Below are positions 45,671 through 55,529 of a stretch of 64,000 bases of DNA, piece after piece (within the stretch, counting starts at the first letter, position 1; every line of letters begins with the position of its first letter). The translations under genes and the position numbers were made by a program. Where the stretch lies: contig NZ_JBGQOM010000002.1 in NCBI RefSeq assembly GCF_052119645.1, forward strand, positions 372,001-436,000, in the 5' to 3' direction. The notes below the pieces were generated by a model, which searched no databases, had not been told where the DNA came from, and saw only the letters and a program-made list of their open reading frames with translations. This DNA is from Paraglaciecola sp030730205 (GTDB lineage Bacteria > Pseudomonadota > Gammaproteobacteria > Enterobacterales > Alteromonadaceae).

Positions 45671-46496
45671 CCCATAATTCTCATTGTTTTGTTTTATTCC
45701 TTCAATCTTGTATTTTTAACTAATCACATCTCTCAAGCGGCTATGTTGTCGCTCTATACCTTTAATGCCAAGCATATATTACATCGAATTGTATTTTTAA
45801 ACGTTTAGCAGGTGCACTCACTCAACCGGATTATGTCCTCACAACTTGTTGCATTCAATTTTTTACTTCAAGTTATTTTTTGGCAAAGAAAAAAAGAGTA
45901 TCAATATTTAAAAAGCTTTGCCCTGAGCGTAGTGTAAGCTTTTAAAATTATGTGAGCATAAACATGAGAAAGAGTGACTGCGTCAAAATAGTAAAGCCAA
46001 CATTTCACTAGCGTGATTTCCAATAGATGACGGTGATAAACCCAAATAAAATTGCACAACACTAATAGCGCTATAGCCTACAACTTATCGATATCATACC
46101 TGTACTCCATTCATTATCCTTAATAAAGTTTGGCTTACTATAAATTTTTTCTTAGAACGCAGTGAGAACACTATACTATGAAAAAATTAAATCACTGTGC
46201 AAGAGAGTAATTGACGTTTCTACAACCAAGACTCAATTTATTCGATTCCGTCAATTTAATTCATCATTGGTTATCGTTAATCTGTATTATTTAACTAAAT
46301 CATCCAAACCACATCGCCCTAATTGGCTGTTGCATAGGTTTGGCTATTGGTTTAATTTACTTTTGCTGAATATAACAAACGATACTGTTTAAGCGACCTG
46401 GGTTTTACCGCCTTGCTTTCAACCCAATTTTTACTACTAGATGCCGAAATAATGAATATACGGCGTTAAATATAACTAACTTAGTGGCTTTGAAAA
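45671..46496. other. 826-bp AT-rich gap between divergent genes
   Basis: No convincing gene. A 76-codon ORF with GTG start (46162-46392) has no ribosome-binding site and no recognisable product. A weak GG-N10-GC match on the minus strand at about 45812-45827 could serve the flippase gene, but its -24 box is poor. Confidence 0.45.
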
Positions 46497-47036
46497 ATGA
46501 TCACCAATCATAATGAATACAGAGAGTACTTAGAATCGGATAAATCAAAAGGTTACTTTTCGACTTCATTCAGCAGTTATTTATTCAGTGATACGTGGCG
46601 GTTTTTAAGATTACTCCGCAGACTTGAATACTTAAAAAATACCAAATCAGGTGTCTTTTGGAAATTTTACACACTCTTTACTAAATATAGATTTAATAAA
46701 TTAAGTAAGAAGCTTGGTTACACCATTCCACCGAATACCTGCGGCCCAGGCCTGTGTTTACCTCACTATGGAAATATTGTCATTAACCCTGGGGTTAAAA
46801 TAGGTAAAAACTGTAAAATTCACATTGGTGTTAATATTGGTGCTGCTTTCAATAATTCAAAAGCGACCCCCGTAATTGGTGACGATTGTTACATTGCGCC
46901 TGGTGCCAAAATATTTGGTGCGGTTATTATTGCAAACGGCGTAAAAATTGGTGCAAATGCAGTGGTTAATAAAAGCTGTGATACAGAAAATTCTACTTTA
47001 TTGGGCGTGCCAGCTAAAATTTATCCATCAGTTTAA
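46497..47036 (+). CDS. Left-handed beta-helix acetyltransferase (serine acetyltransferase-like)
   Basis: The 179-residue protein has an N-terminal helical half and a C-terminal hexapeptide-repeat half: GNIVINPGVKIGKNCKIHIG, then VIGDDCYIAPGAKIFG and IANGVKIGANAVV. The end, GVPAKIYPS, is typical of sugar or serine O-acetyltransferases. In this setting it probably acetylates a sugar nucleotide or lipid-linked intermediate in the cytoplasm, complementing the membrane acyltransferases. It stands alone between two AT-rich gaps. Confidence 0.87.
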   Translation: MITNHNEYREYLESDKSKGYFSTSFSSYLFSDTWRFLRLLRRLEYLKNTKSGVFWKFYTLFTKYRFNKLSKKLGYTIPPNTCGPGLCLPHYGNIVINPGVKIGKNCKIHIGVNIGAAFNNSKATPVIGDDCYIAPGAKIFGAVIIANGVKIGANAVVNKSCDTENSTLLGVPAKIYPSV

Positions 47037-47471
47037 TCTTTTATCTCGACACTACAATTTGTGGTTTCATATTTATAGTTATTTGAGGTGTACACGTAGT
47101 AACTGCAACATATAAAACTATATGGTTTTTACGTCACGTTTGATGCTTTTACGTAAATTAAGTATTTGTGATTCTCGAAATTCAGCGAACGCTCTTAAAT
47201 ATCTTCATTATCATGAAAAAATGACTAATTCATCCTAGCCAGAACAAACATTAAGTGAATAAACATAACGCCTTATAATTCTAAATGAGCCACTTAAATG
47301 TTAAGTTAATGACTCAAATGTTAACTGCTTGTTTCATATTTATAGTTAATATTCAAGCATCATGTGTTTTATTGATAAAGCTACCTATCTCACATACTTT
47401 TTATTAAACTTAAGAAAATATAAGTGCTAACGTTGCGAGTGAGTAATTTTCAAGTCTGCTGGGAGCGAGTT
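47037..47471. other. 435-bp AT-rich gap before a GT4 gene
   Basis: No gene, REP or sigma-54-like site recognised. Two near-copies of CATATTTATAGTTA occur at about 47068-47081 and 47336-47349. Confidence 0.4.
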
Positions 47472-48569
47472 GTGGAAAAGAAAAAGGTTGTTTTTTTACT
47501 AAAGGAATTAATTATTGATGGCGGCGTTGAGAGAGTCACTGCGAATCTAGGTAACGCTTTCGAAGGCTTCGGTTTTGAGGTTTATTATTATGTCCTATGG
47601 GAAGACGAAACAGTTGTAAAAGAATTATACGGTAACAATGTTATTGTTGAACCGCGCAACTCGGATAACAAAGTAAAAAAAACATCAGCAGCCCTTTCTC
47701 GGTTTAAGGCATTTTTGCAAGAAAAAGACATCGATATTGTAATTTCGGCCAAGGAAACCGCTAACATTATTGCTTTTTTGGCAGCTTTAAGTACTTCAAA
47801 AACCTCATTCATTTTAACCAGGCATGTCGACTTTAAAGGCAGTGGGCAAAAATTAGGCGCGCTCACATTAAAAGTCATGTACGCACTGTACTCAATGGCG
47901 AAACTTAGCATCGTTTGTGTATCTAGAGACTTGGCAAATGAAATTAAAGCCATGCCCTTTGTGCAACAGAAAAAAGTGAGCTTTGTCGAAAACGCGGTAT
48001 TTAATCAAAATGTGATAGAGAAAGGCTTAACGCCCCTGAATGACGAAAACATACAAGGTGATTACATATGCGGTGTAGGTAGGCTTAAACATCAAAAAGG
48101 CTTTGATATATTGATGAAGGCCTACTCAGTGTGCGTTAATGCAAAAGCCGATATACCTAAGTTAGTATTAGTAGGTGATGGTCCCGATCATGATGCTTTA
48201 ATTAAACTTAGAGCCGAACTGAAGCTTGAAGATAGCGTTATATTTGTTGGTTTCACCAACAACCCTTATAAATACATGAAAAATTCAAAGCTATTTGTGC
48301 TTTCTTCTCGCTTTGAAGGTATGCCCACGGTGCTGGTTGAAGCCATAGCCCTGGGCGTTCCGATAGTTGCTACTAACTGTCCAACCGGACCATCTGAGTT
48401 AATCGGTCACATTGATGGTGTCAATCTAGTGAAGGTGGGCGATCACGAAGCACTCGCTGCAGAAATTATGGCCAATCTTGCCAACCCACGACCCATTGAC
48501 ACCGCTGTGGTCGAAGGCTATGAATTCTCGAACGCTGCCCGTTCTTACCTTAAATTAACTGAAGAATAA
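47472..48569 (+). CDS. GT4 family glycosyltransferase
   Basis: The GTG at 47472 is preferred: GGGAG at 47461-47465 lies 6 bp before it and the product then starts VEKKKVVFLLKELIIDGGVE, the usual GT-B N-terminus. An upstream GTG at 47424 would add 16 residues without ribosome-binding site. The protein has 365 residues. The C-terminal domain has GRLKHQKGFDILMKAY and the EX7E motif in SSRFEGMPTVLVEAIALG. It retains anomeric configuration and adds a sugar to the repeat unit. The next gene starts 3 bp after its stop. Confidence 0.9.
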   Translation: MEKKKVVFLLKELIIDGGVERVTANLGNAFEGFGFEVYYYVLWEDETVVKELYGNNVIVEPRNSDNKVKKTSAALSRFKAFLQEKDIDIVISAKETANIIAFLAALSTSKTSFILTRHVDFKGSGQKLGALTLKVMYALYSMAKLSIVCVSRDLANEIKAMPFVQQKKVSFVENAVFNQNVIEKGLTPLNDENIQGDYICGVGRLKHQKGFDILMKAYSVCVNAKADIPKLVLVGDGPDHDALIKLRAELKLEDSVIFVGFTNNPYKYMKNSKLFVLSSRFEGMPTVLVEAIALGVPIVATNCPTGPSELIGHIDGVNLVKVGDHEALAAEIMANLANPRPIDTAVVEGYEFSNAARSYLKLTEE

Positions 48570-48572
48570 ATT

Positions 48573-49712
48573 ATGCAAATCGTATCGAATGAAATAGTAA
48601 TGGATTACCTTAATCGTTTTTACTGTGGTGATGTAGCCTTATCTGAGTGTATTTCTAGTAGCACTCTGGCTGGCGACTTTGCCTATAAAGACCACTATAC
48701 GGATTGGGATTTTTATGGCTCTGTCGACATCATCTTTACCTTATATGTGATGGGATTATTATACGAATACACCAACGCAAATAGCAGAGAGAAATGGGCA
48801 AAAAAGATCTTGTCATGCCAAGATGAAAACGGCTATTTCACCAAAAAAAATGCCACTGCGCATGGTAAAGAGCATGCTACTGCCTACGCCATTTCTGGCT
48901 TGATTCTGCTATCCAGAGACGAGAACTATATTAAAGATTTACGCCCTTGTAGTGAATATGTTGAGCTAATAAAGTCCAAAGCGAAACTCACCAAGTTTAT
49001 CGCCCAAATGGGCTTGCGTTTTCCAAGGCTTTACAAAGGTAAAGGGTTGATGGGAAGCATAAAGAAAAGCGCTTGGCATTTGGGATGGCATAATATTTGG
49101 CCCGCATCACACATTGGTGGCGGAGCGCTCGCGGCAATTCAAATGTCGCAAGATATGTATATAGAAGCTGGATTGGTCTCAGAAGCGCAGATGAGTACTT
49201 TTTTTGAAAATGCCATATCTGAGTTAAACCAACGCGTTGACCCCAAAACCGGTTTGTGGAAAAAGGGCTTTCACGATGTATTTATTAAAGATGCGACCGT
49301 TAGAGATGTAGGCGGAGCCGCCCATTTCTTCTGGATTTACGATGCAATTAATGCCGATAAACAATCGAAGGTAGCACTTATCAAAAGTTGCCTACGCCAT
49401 CAGACCGAGTCCGGCCTGTTGAAAGAAAAGCCCTATTGTATCGACTTTGATTTTGTGAATATTCTGTGCCGGGCCTACTTTGACCTGCCAGAAGACCAAC
49501 AAAAAGCGGTTTTTGCCGACGTTAATGCGTTTATTGAGCTTAACTATAAGTCAGTGACCACATTTTTTGAGCGTAGAGATAATCTTGCGCAATATGATAA
49601 TTCGCATGGCTTCCCTGGTGCCTTGTGTACACTTGCTGAAGCGCAAAAGTTTGGTGTAGGGGGAAAAGATGCGTTAGTCCAGCATCCATTTGATAAAGTG
49701 TGCTGGCTATAG
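48573..49712 (+). CDS. Uncharacterised alpha/alpha-toroid-like protein in the polysaccharide locus
   Basis: I do not recognise this 379-residue protein. It has no signal peptide and no membrane helix. Repeated helix pairs and a CQDENGYFTKKN segment (like the Gln-x-x-x-Gly-x-Phe turns of prenyl/terpene-cyclase-type toroids), HATAYAISGLILL, HIGGGALAAIQM, then DPKTGLWKKGF, VRDVGGAAHFFWIYDA and HQTESGLLKEKPYCIDFD, suggest a six-fold alpha-barrel. Glycoside hydrolases, glycosyl epimerases and lanthionine cyclases share that fold, so a sugar-modifying enzyme is possible. It is translationally close (3 bp) to the GT4 gene upstream, and a terminator palindrome overlaps its stop. Confidence 0.72.
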   Translation: MQIVSNEIVMDYLNRFYCGDVALSECISSSTLAGDFAYKDHYTDWDFYGSVDIIFTLYVMGLLYEYTNANSREKWAKKILSCQDENGYFTKKNATAHGKEHATAYAISGLILLSRDENYIKDLRPCSEYVELIKSKAKLTKFIAQMGLRFPRLYKGKGLMGSIKKSAWHLGWHNIWPASHIGGGALAAIQMSQDMYIEAGLVSEAQMSTFFENAISELNQRVDPKTGLWKKGFHDVFIKDATVRDVGGAAHFFWIYDAINADKQSKVALIKSCLRHQTESGLLKEKPYCIDFDFVNILCRAYFDLPEDQQKAVFADVNAFIELNYKSVTTFFERRDNLAQYDNSHGFPGALCTLAEAQKFGVGGKDALVQHPFDKVCWL

Positions 49713-49718
49713 CCAGCA
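49701..49718 (+). terminator. Palindrome overlapping the stop codon, likely terminator
   Basis: TGCTGGCTATAGCCAGCA is a perfect inverted repeat that contains the stop codon at 49710-49712. A short T tract (GTTTTTG) follows about 7 bp later. It lies 54 bp from the end of the convergent GT4 gene. Confidence 0.6.
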
Positions 49719-49771
49719 CTACTGTTTTTGATTACGCTATGTGTAATTGAACTGAGTTTTTAAAATAGAAA

Positions 49772-50869
49772 CTAGAGCTCTAAGAGGATCCGACGGTATT
49801 CGTTTGCTGAGTTGACCGAACTAAACCTAGCCACATCCTGTGTATAGTCTACTGACTTATTTGAGTTTAGCGTTGACACAATAGCCTTAGCTAAGGCATC
49901 TACATTCAAGTACTCAACTAAAGGTGCCACAGAGCCGTCTTTGAGTATTTCTTTAGGTCCGTGGGGACAATCAAAAGCGATTACTGGGGTATTAACCGAC
50001 ATGGCTTCGACGATGGCATTAGGGCTTCCTTCAAACCTAGATGAGAGTATGTATAAGTCTGCGGCTTTCATCTCTGCTAGCGGATTGGCTATGTAGCCCG
50101 GAAAGCTAACCGCTTCGCTTACCAATAATTCTTTCGCCTGCTTAGCTAAACCTTCTTTTAATTCACCTTCTCCGTATATGATTAATCTGCACTTAATTTC
50201 ACTTTGCACAAGGCTAAAGGCTTTCAGCAACAGGTCAAAACCCTTTTGATGAGATAAGCGACCTATACTCAATAATACTGGTACATCGCTGTGTTTCAGC
50301 CATTCGTGCTGGGGTGCAGATTTCGCAGCTTCTATTGTCTCATCTGTAATAACGGGATTGCTTGCGCTTGTCACATCTTTGCGCCTAACTATGGTGTGCG
50401 CCACCAAATCATCTGCAACTCCATTCGAAACCGCTATCACTGGTTTAGGCAATAATCGGTAAATAAGCGGCGCAATAAAATACACCAATTTCATTACCGT
50501 ATCCGTTTTCAGTGAGCGATCTAACGAAAAAGCATTGCGCTCACTGACAGATAACTTGTGTTGCCAGCCAAGACTAAAACACGTAATAGCAGCAATTACA
50601 TTGATATGAGTCAACACTGAAAGAATTGAGTCGGGCTCAATCGCTTTTAATGTTTTACGTAACTTGCCAAAAGACGAGAGCGTTCTTTCGCAACCAAGTT
50701 CGACTAGATTAACCGTGTCACTAAGAAACTTTCTATTGACCCCCCCTTCAGCTGTCAGCACCAAATGCACACTGTCCCCATTGGCAGATAGCTGATTAGC
50801 AAGCCTGACCATCATTTTTTCGGCTCCGCCGCCTCTAAGATCGTGCATTACTATTACAATTTTAGCCAT
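49772..50869 (-). CDS. GT4 family glycosyltransferase
   Basis: In this 365-residue protein the GT-B N-terminus has IVMHDLRGGGAEKMMVRLAN with the Gly-rich acceptor loop. The C-terminal domain has SIGRLSHQKGFDLLLKAF and EX7E in SSRFEGSPNAIVEAMSV. It is related in architecture to the GT4 gene at 47472 but clearly distinct in sequence. It is the last gene of a minus-strand series, with a 136-bp gap to the GT2 gene upstream. Confidence 0.9.
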   Translation of the reverse strand: MAKIVIVMHDLRGGGAEKMMVRLANQLSANGDSVHLVLTAEGGVNRKFLSDTVNLVELGCERTLSSFGKLRKTLKAIEPDSILSVLTHINVIAAITCFSLGWQHKLSVSERNAFSLDRSLKTDTVMKLVYFIAPLIYRLLPKPVIAVSNGVADDLVAHTIVRRKDVTSASNPVITDETIEAAKSAPQHEWLKHSDVPVLLSIGRLSHQKGFDLLLKAFSLVQSEIKCRLIIYGEGELKEGLAKQAKELLVSEAVSFPGYIANPLAEMKAADLYILSSRFEGSPNAIVEAMSVNTPVIAFDCPHGPKEILKDGSVAPLVEYLNVDALAKAIVSTLNSNKSVDYTQDVARFSSVNSANEYRRILLEL

Positions 50870-51005
50870 TTGCTTAATGTATCCTTTAAACTTATGTTTT
50901 TACTTCAATGTGCAAAATAACACTTCTTTGCTAGCCCAAAAATAAATGTTTGTAGAGAGTAACGAACAGATTTTTGTAATATTGAGCTTTTACAAAAGGT
51001 AAATT

Positions 51006-51884
51006 TTATACTCGGCTCGATTCTTTACCTAATGCTAATTTAAAACTTTCGGCAACACTTATAAAAAACAACTTTAATAAAAGCACTTCGACTTTCCACT
51101 TCATAGTAAGTGGCAATGAAGATTCAGTTAACAATGTTAAGGTTCTTTCCATAAGTTGTTTTAAAGCTCGCCAACTCAAGGTTAACAACCCGCGAAAATG
51201 TTTTGATTTAAAACTTTTATCCCACGAGCCACCAATAACTCTTCGGCGTTTCAGTATCAATTCTGCTGTATTTCTAGAGGGATGACGAACGACAGCGTTA
51301 GGATTTAATATAATCTGGCCTATTGATTGCGATACACGTTTAGTAAAATCTACATCTCCACCCGACTTCAACTGTTGATTAAAAGGGCCAACTCTATCAA
51401 ACAATTCTTTTTCGCATAAAAGATTAGCGGTAATGCACTGACCATTTTCTACATTTTTCGATTGGTCCATCGAAAAATGCCGCTCAAACAACAAAGCCTC
51501 TTGTTCAGTATTTTTTTCAGCATCAATAAAAAAGTCAACTTGACCTGCAACAATAGTATTGGGTAAAGCATTAAGAGTTGAAGAGAGCATTTGCCTTAGC
51601 CAATCTGGATCAGGTATGCAGTCAGAATCAGTAAAAGCCAAGTATTCGCCTTTAGCACTGTTAATGCCCATATTTCGTGCCGCATAAGAACCCGGAACAG
51701 GACAGTCTAATTTTATAATACCTTCAATGCTATTTAATATATTTTGAGTATTATCGTTAGAGGCATTATTAATAATAATAATCTCGTAGTCTGCCGCATC
51801 CAAAGTCTGCTTTTTTAAAGCCTCGATGCACTTAATGATTCGATACTCATCATTATATACAGGAACAATTACGCTAACTTTCAA
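51006..51884 (-). CDS. GT2 family glycosyltransferase
   Basis: In this 292-residue protein the GT-A domain starts KVSVIVPVYNDEYRIIKCIE, with IIINNASNDNTQNIL, YAARNMGINSAKGEYLAFTD and the DxD-like TDSDCIPDPDW near residue 93. A conserved GGDVDFTKRV block follows near 185. A C-terminal amphipathic segment may bind the membrane. It shares orientation with the GT4 gene downstream. Confidence 0.9.
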   Translation of the reverse strand: MKVSVIVPVYNDEYRIIKCIEALKKQTLDAADYEIIIINNASNDNTQNILNSIEGIIKLDCPVPGSYAARNMGINSAKGEYLAFTDSDCIPDPDWLRQMLSSTLNALPNTIVAGQVDFFIDAEKNTEQEALLFERHFSMDQSKNVENGQCITANLLCEKELFDRVGPFNQQLKSGGDVDFTKRVSQSIGQIILNPNAVVRHPSRNTAELILKRRRVIGGSWDKSFKSKHFRGLLTLSWRALKQLMERTLTLLTESSLPLTMKWKVEVLLLKLFFISVAESFKLALGKESSRV

Positions 51885-52190
51885 TTTGATATCCTAAACA
51901 GTTAAAAACAGTGCTTTTTGTAAGTTTTGAAATAACACATTATAGGACTTTAAGCCTATCAACAATTGTCTCTCCCATTTCAAGGGACTCTTTCAGCACG
52001 TTTGACTTACTAACATTATGTTGTAAATTTACACTAATTGAACTTTGTCTTTGTCGTATTAGTTATGCTTCGAATACAAAAATCACCTTAACCACTTCAA
52101 GCCCAAAATTGAAAATTTTTTTAACCTTGTCTTAATTAGGCTGATCACGACAATGCTAAGAATAACAATGGGCTTGATTCTCATTGATTT
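51885..52190. other. 306-bp gap without a recognised gene
   Basis: AT-rich. The plus-strand ORF at 51911-52135 (74 codons) is not supported by a ribosome-binding site or a recognisable product. No repeat seen. Confidence 0.4.
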
Positions 52191-53051
52191 TTACTTACGG
52201 AATCGGCTGATTAAATACTTTAAAGTAGCTTTTAAACCAATTACTTTTATGCACAAAGCTATCCAACCAAACTTGTAAGAGCGTTTAAAAATACCGACTA
52301 AAAGCTGGTGTGCAACCCTATCATTAAATGCCTCTTGCCCCAGCCAAGCTTTGTGTTTAATCGAAGATACTAATCGACTTTCAGCTTCAGAAGGATGCAT
52401 GGTTCTGACTCTTCCAGAAATTCCTGAATTAATACTCACACGGTAGAAGAATAAAGGCGCCGTAATATTGATTATTGTTTTACCACTTTGTACAATTCTC
52501 ACAAAAAAGTCCCAATCTTGCCCGTTTTCTAGGTCCTCATCAAAAAGCGTTTCTGCAGCTACAGTGCTTAACACTGTCACCCCACTCATCCCACAATAGG
52601 TATTACCCAACCTAAGTTCATCTTCTTGTACTTCGTGTAGCTTATTAACAACATCTATCGAGTGGTCGTGCATTAAACGTCGGCCGCAGGTTGTTCCTAC
52701 CGCATGACTATTTTTGAAATAGGTCTGTTCTACTGTGGCTAAATACTCGGGAAACCAAATATCGTCATCATCTAAAAACGCAATAACATCACCTTGAGCG
52801 AGTTCAATACCTTTGTTTCTAGAGTAATTAGCCCCAAAAGACTTTGTATTTACGTGATAATGAACATTAGCGGCTTCTAATTTAACGATAATCGGCTCGT
52901 AAGAGGTAGTTGAGTGATCATTAATAACAATGATTTCAAAAGGTGGTAATGTTTGTTGCAAAACCCCTGCTAATGATTCGGCTAAGTAATCAGGTCGATT
53001 GTAGGTAGTTATAACGACTGAAAATTTTATTTTGTCATGGCGCTTGTTCAT
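52191..53051 (-). CDS. GT2 family glycosyltransferase
   Basis: The start is placed at the ATG 53051-53049, which overlaps the stop of the upstream polymerase gene (ATGA) and follows AAAGGGA. A longer in-frame option at 53102 would add 17 polar residues inside that gene. The 286-residue product begins FSVVITTYNRPDYLAESLA a few residues in, with IIVINDHSTTSYEP, GANYSRNKGIELAQGDVIAF and the metal-binding LDDDDIWFPEYL. It adds a sugar to the repeat unit and is coupled to the polymerase gene. Confidence 0.9.
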   Translation of the reverse strand: MNKRHDKIKFSVVITTYNRPDYLAESLAGVLQQTLPPFEIIVINDHSTTSYEPIIVKLEAANVHYHVNTKSFGANYSRNKGIELAQGDVIAFLDDDDIWFPEYLATVEQTYFKNSHAVGTTCGRRLMHDHSIDVVNKLHEVQEDELRLGNTYCGMSGVTVLSTVAAETLFDEDLENGQDWDFFVRIVQSGKTIINITAPLFFYRVSINSGISGRVRTMHPSEAESRLVSSIKHKAWLGQEAFNDRVAHQLLVGIFKRSYKFGWIALCIKVIGLKATLKYLISRFRK

Positions 53052-54301
53052 ATTGTTGCTGTCCCTTTTATTCTCAATTGTGTCGTTAGTGAAGTTGCAC
53101 AAAAATAGGTTACCGAGAACAAAAACATGTCAAATGAGTTGTGATTTAAGATTACGTAGCCAGCATAGTTTATGACCGTTTGCACAATTAATACTGCAAA
53201 AAACACAACTGATATTTTTGATGTATTGGTGTTAAAAAACAACTGCAATGCTTTGCGAAGAAACGAAATAAGCAACAAAAATAAGGCAGCGAGCCCCAAC
53301 ATACCTGCGTTCAATCTGGTTTCAATAAATCCACTATGGGCATTGCCTAAAAACTGCCATACTTGCAAAAAGCCTTTAACTGCATCGCTAGCCCAAAAGG
53401 CACCAAAGCCAAAGCCAAGCCAATACTCATCTTCTAACGATGGAGCCAGTAACTGCCAAATTATCGCCCTATCAGTTAAGTTTGCATCTCGGCCCATTAA
53501 ATCCAATACGTATTCATAAACAACACTCAGTAGGCCGATACCTATAATCGAAAAAATAATGAGCACTGCCAGTCGGTTAAAGCTTTGTTGATTACCGCGC
53601 CCTCTAGCTAGCCGGATAAGGGTAATAATGGCAATACCCAATATACCCATTATAATTGCAGAGGCCGATTGAGATAGTGACAACGCGAGCACAAAAACAC
53701 TTAGCTTAATATAATCTAGCTTGGTAAATTTATCGGTAATAGCGATAAATACAATTAATCCGTAGGCATAAACACGAGCTGCACCATTTTTATCGCTATA
53801 TATACCTCGAAGTGCACTACTTCTATCACTCAGCCCAATTGCTAAGGCCTTACCGCTAGCAATCTCATAGACGAGACCGATGGCAATGGCTAATAAAATA
53901 GCATTCACCAGTAAGTTAAATAGCGATTTGGGGGAATACGTAACTGCCAAATAGTAAGCGACAATGATTAATGTCGTAAATGCAATTAACCGTCGAAAAG
54001 AGACTGATGGTTCATATGACCAAAATATTGAGCATGCGAATAAACTCAATAAAACTAGCAACGGCCAACTTTCTAATAAACTTTGTTTTATAAAATTACT
54101 TAGCTGCCGGTATAAAATGAACAAGCATAAACCGAGTAAGAGCACACCCACAAGCTGATTAATTAAGTTACCCGATGCAGCACTTTCAAAATCACCACCA
54201 CTTCGACCACCTTTTATAATTCGTTCAAAAAAGCTAACAAAACCCACATAGTAAGCGACACTCAAAAATAAAATAAACTTGTGTACAGAACTCATTTTCA
54301 T
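53048..54301 (-). CDS. Wzy/O-antigen ligase family membrane protein
   Basis: The 417-residue protein has about 11-12 membrane helices. The central periplasmic segment SALRGIYSDKNGAARVYAYG resembles the O-antigen ligase (Wzy_C/WaaL) signature. A later Trp/Gly-rich loop (WLGFGFGAFWASDAVK) and HSGFIETRLNAGMLG fit too. It is either the polymerase of the repeat unit or a ligase; the second family member at 59369 could take the other role. A second ATG two codons in is an alternative start. Confidence 0.87.
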   Translation of the reverse strand: MKMSSVHKFILFLSVAYYVGFVSFFERIIKGGRSGGDFESAASGNLINQLVGVLLLGLCLFILYRQLSNFIKQSLLESWPLLVLLSLFACSIFWSYEPSVSFRRLIAFTTLIIVAYYLAVTYSPKSLFNLLVNAILLAIAIGLVYEIASGKALAIGLSDRSSALRGIYSDKNGAARVYAYGLIVFIAITDKFTKLDYIKLSVFVLALSLSQSASAIIMGILGIAIITLIRLARGRGNQQSFNRLAVLIIFSIIGIGLLSVVYEYVLDLMGRDANLTDRAIIWQLLAPSLEDEYWLGFGFGAFWASDAVKGFLQVWQFLGNAHSGFIETRLNAGMLGLAALFLLLISFLRKALQLFFNTNTSKISVVFFAVLIVQTVINYAGYVILNHNSFDMFLFSVTYFCATSLTTQLRIKGTATI

Positions 54302-54446
54302 TTAATTAAAGCTGCCTATGATGTTGCTGCATTAGCCGCTGTAAATTTGCTGATGAATAGTCTGCCATATCACTCGATGGGAAATGACAGTAAGTAAACC
54401 ACTTATGAAAAATTTGAATATTTACTGACACTGCTTTTCCCTTACT

Positions 54447-55229
54447 CTATCCATTTTTCTTGTGTCTATGTTTAATGACACAATAAATAGCGTGTGGATT
54501 AGTTGTTATGTAGCGCCATAATAGTTTACGAGGCTCGGTAAAGGCACGATGTAACCATTCTAGGCCTAATTTTTGAAATATTTCAGGCGCCCGTTTGTAG
54601 TCACCCGTCACAAAGTTGTAGCAACCGCCACAAGAAATGATTACAGGCACTTTTAGTTTTTCTCGATTACGAATGATAAAAAGTTGTTCTTTGGGCTTAC
54701 CTAAGCCTACCCAAAGGACATCTGCTTTAGATTGGTTTATTTGCTTAACAATATCCTGCTCATCTTGCTCAGAAAAGTAACCATGTTGCGTGCCAGCTAT
54801 CTTAAAGTTGCTGTATTTACGACTCATGATGTCTGCACATTTTTCGATAGTATTTTTATTGGCCCCAAGCAAAAAGTGCGTGAGTACCTCATTTGACATC
54901 ATGGGCACGTCATGAATGGTATCGGTCGTAGCGCTACGCTCTGGAATTGGAAATTCACTAAAATGCTTTGAAAACGTGACAACACTCTGACCATCTGCAT
55001 GCAAAATATCAGCCTGATTCAGCATTTCACGCATTTTAGGGTCGCTGTTAGCTATCGAAATACTATGACCATTAGTCGAAAAAATAACCAATGGTTTAAT
55101 GAATTCTGAACTTTCTAAGGTTTTACTCTGATTAGCTTTAGTTACCATCAAGTTTACAAGATCAAGTCGGCTTATACATGCCGTGACTAAACCACCCACA
55201 TTAGTCTTTTTTACTTCGTTTAAATCCAT
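54447..55229 (-). CDS. WecG/TagA/CpsF family glycosyltransferase (GT26)
   Basis: This 260-residue protein contains FSTNGHSISIANSDPKMREM, ILHADGQSVVTF, and near the C-terminus VLWVGLGKPKEQLFI, SCGGCYNFVTGDYKRAP and GLEWLHRAFTEPRKL. These are the conserved blocks of the N-acetylmannosaminuronate/N-acetylmannosamine transferase family, which usually adds the second sugar of a lipid-linked unit. The donor here is unknown. It may have a sigma-54-type promoter upstream and starts the minus-strand glycosyltransferase series. Confidence 0.91.
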   Translation of the reverse strand: MDLNEVKKTNVGGLVTACISRLDLVNLMVTKANQSKTLESSEFIKPLVIFSTNGHSISIANSDPKMREMLNQADILHADGQSVVTFSKHFSEFPIPERSATTDTIHDVPMMSNEVLTHFLLGANKNTIEKCADIMSRKYSNFKIAGTQHGYFSEQDEQDIVKQINQSKADVLWVGLGKPKEQLFIIRNREKLKVPVIISCGGCYNFVTGDYKRAPEIFQKLGLEWLHRAFTEPRKLLWRYITTNPHAIYCVIKHRHKKNG

Positions 55230-55336
55230 TCATTATTCCTTTAACAATAAAACCATTTCATTTCTTGTATTCTTGTTAGTCAATCAAGAAAGGTATTGAT
55301 AAGTTCAATGTTACGCATTGTTACCGTCAAAAACAA

Positions 55337-55352
55337 AGCAAAGTTAATACCA
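55337..55352 (-). promoter_or_regulatory. Candidate sigma-54 promoter of the WecG-like gene
   Basis: On the minus strand this reads TGGTATTAACTTTGCT: TGG and TTTGCT match -24/-12 with exact 10-nt spacing. It lies about 110 bp before the start codon, in the 300-bp gap between divergent genes. Confidence 0.5.
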
Positions 55353-55529
55353 GACCAGCATTCAGAGAATTAAGACTGATAGATATAACGTATTCAAATA
55401 TAAACACTATGATTCTACTCAATAGCTATTTAGAATTCATGCTAAATGAACAATTTAGTTTACGTTGTATTATGTTTTATCATTCGCTTTGCTCAATTTT
55501 GAATCACCCGACTCTGAAAATATCTTAAC

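Noticed and set aside
45812..45827. Sigma-54-like site on the minus strand before the flippase gene
   Set aside because: Spacing fits, but the -24 box (CGGTTGA) and the -12 box (GTGCA) are both poor; it is within chance expectation.
46162..46392. 76-codon ORF in the 826-bp gap
   Set aside because: GTG start without ribosome-binding site, no signal or domain; composition fits noncoding AT-rich DNA.
51911..52135. 74-codon plus-strand ORF in the gap between two GT2 genes
   Set aside because: No ribosome-binding site and no recognisable domain; the flanking genes run on the other strand.
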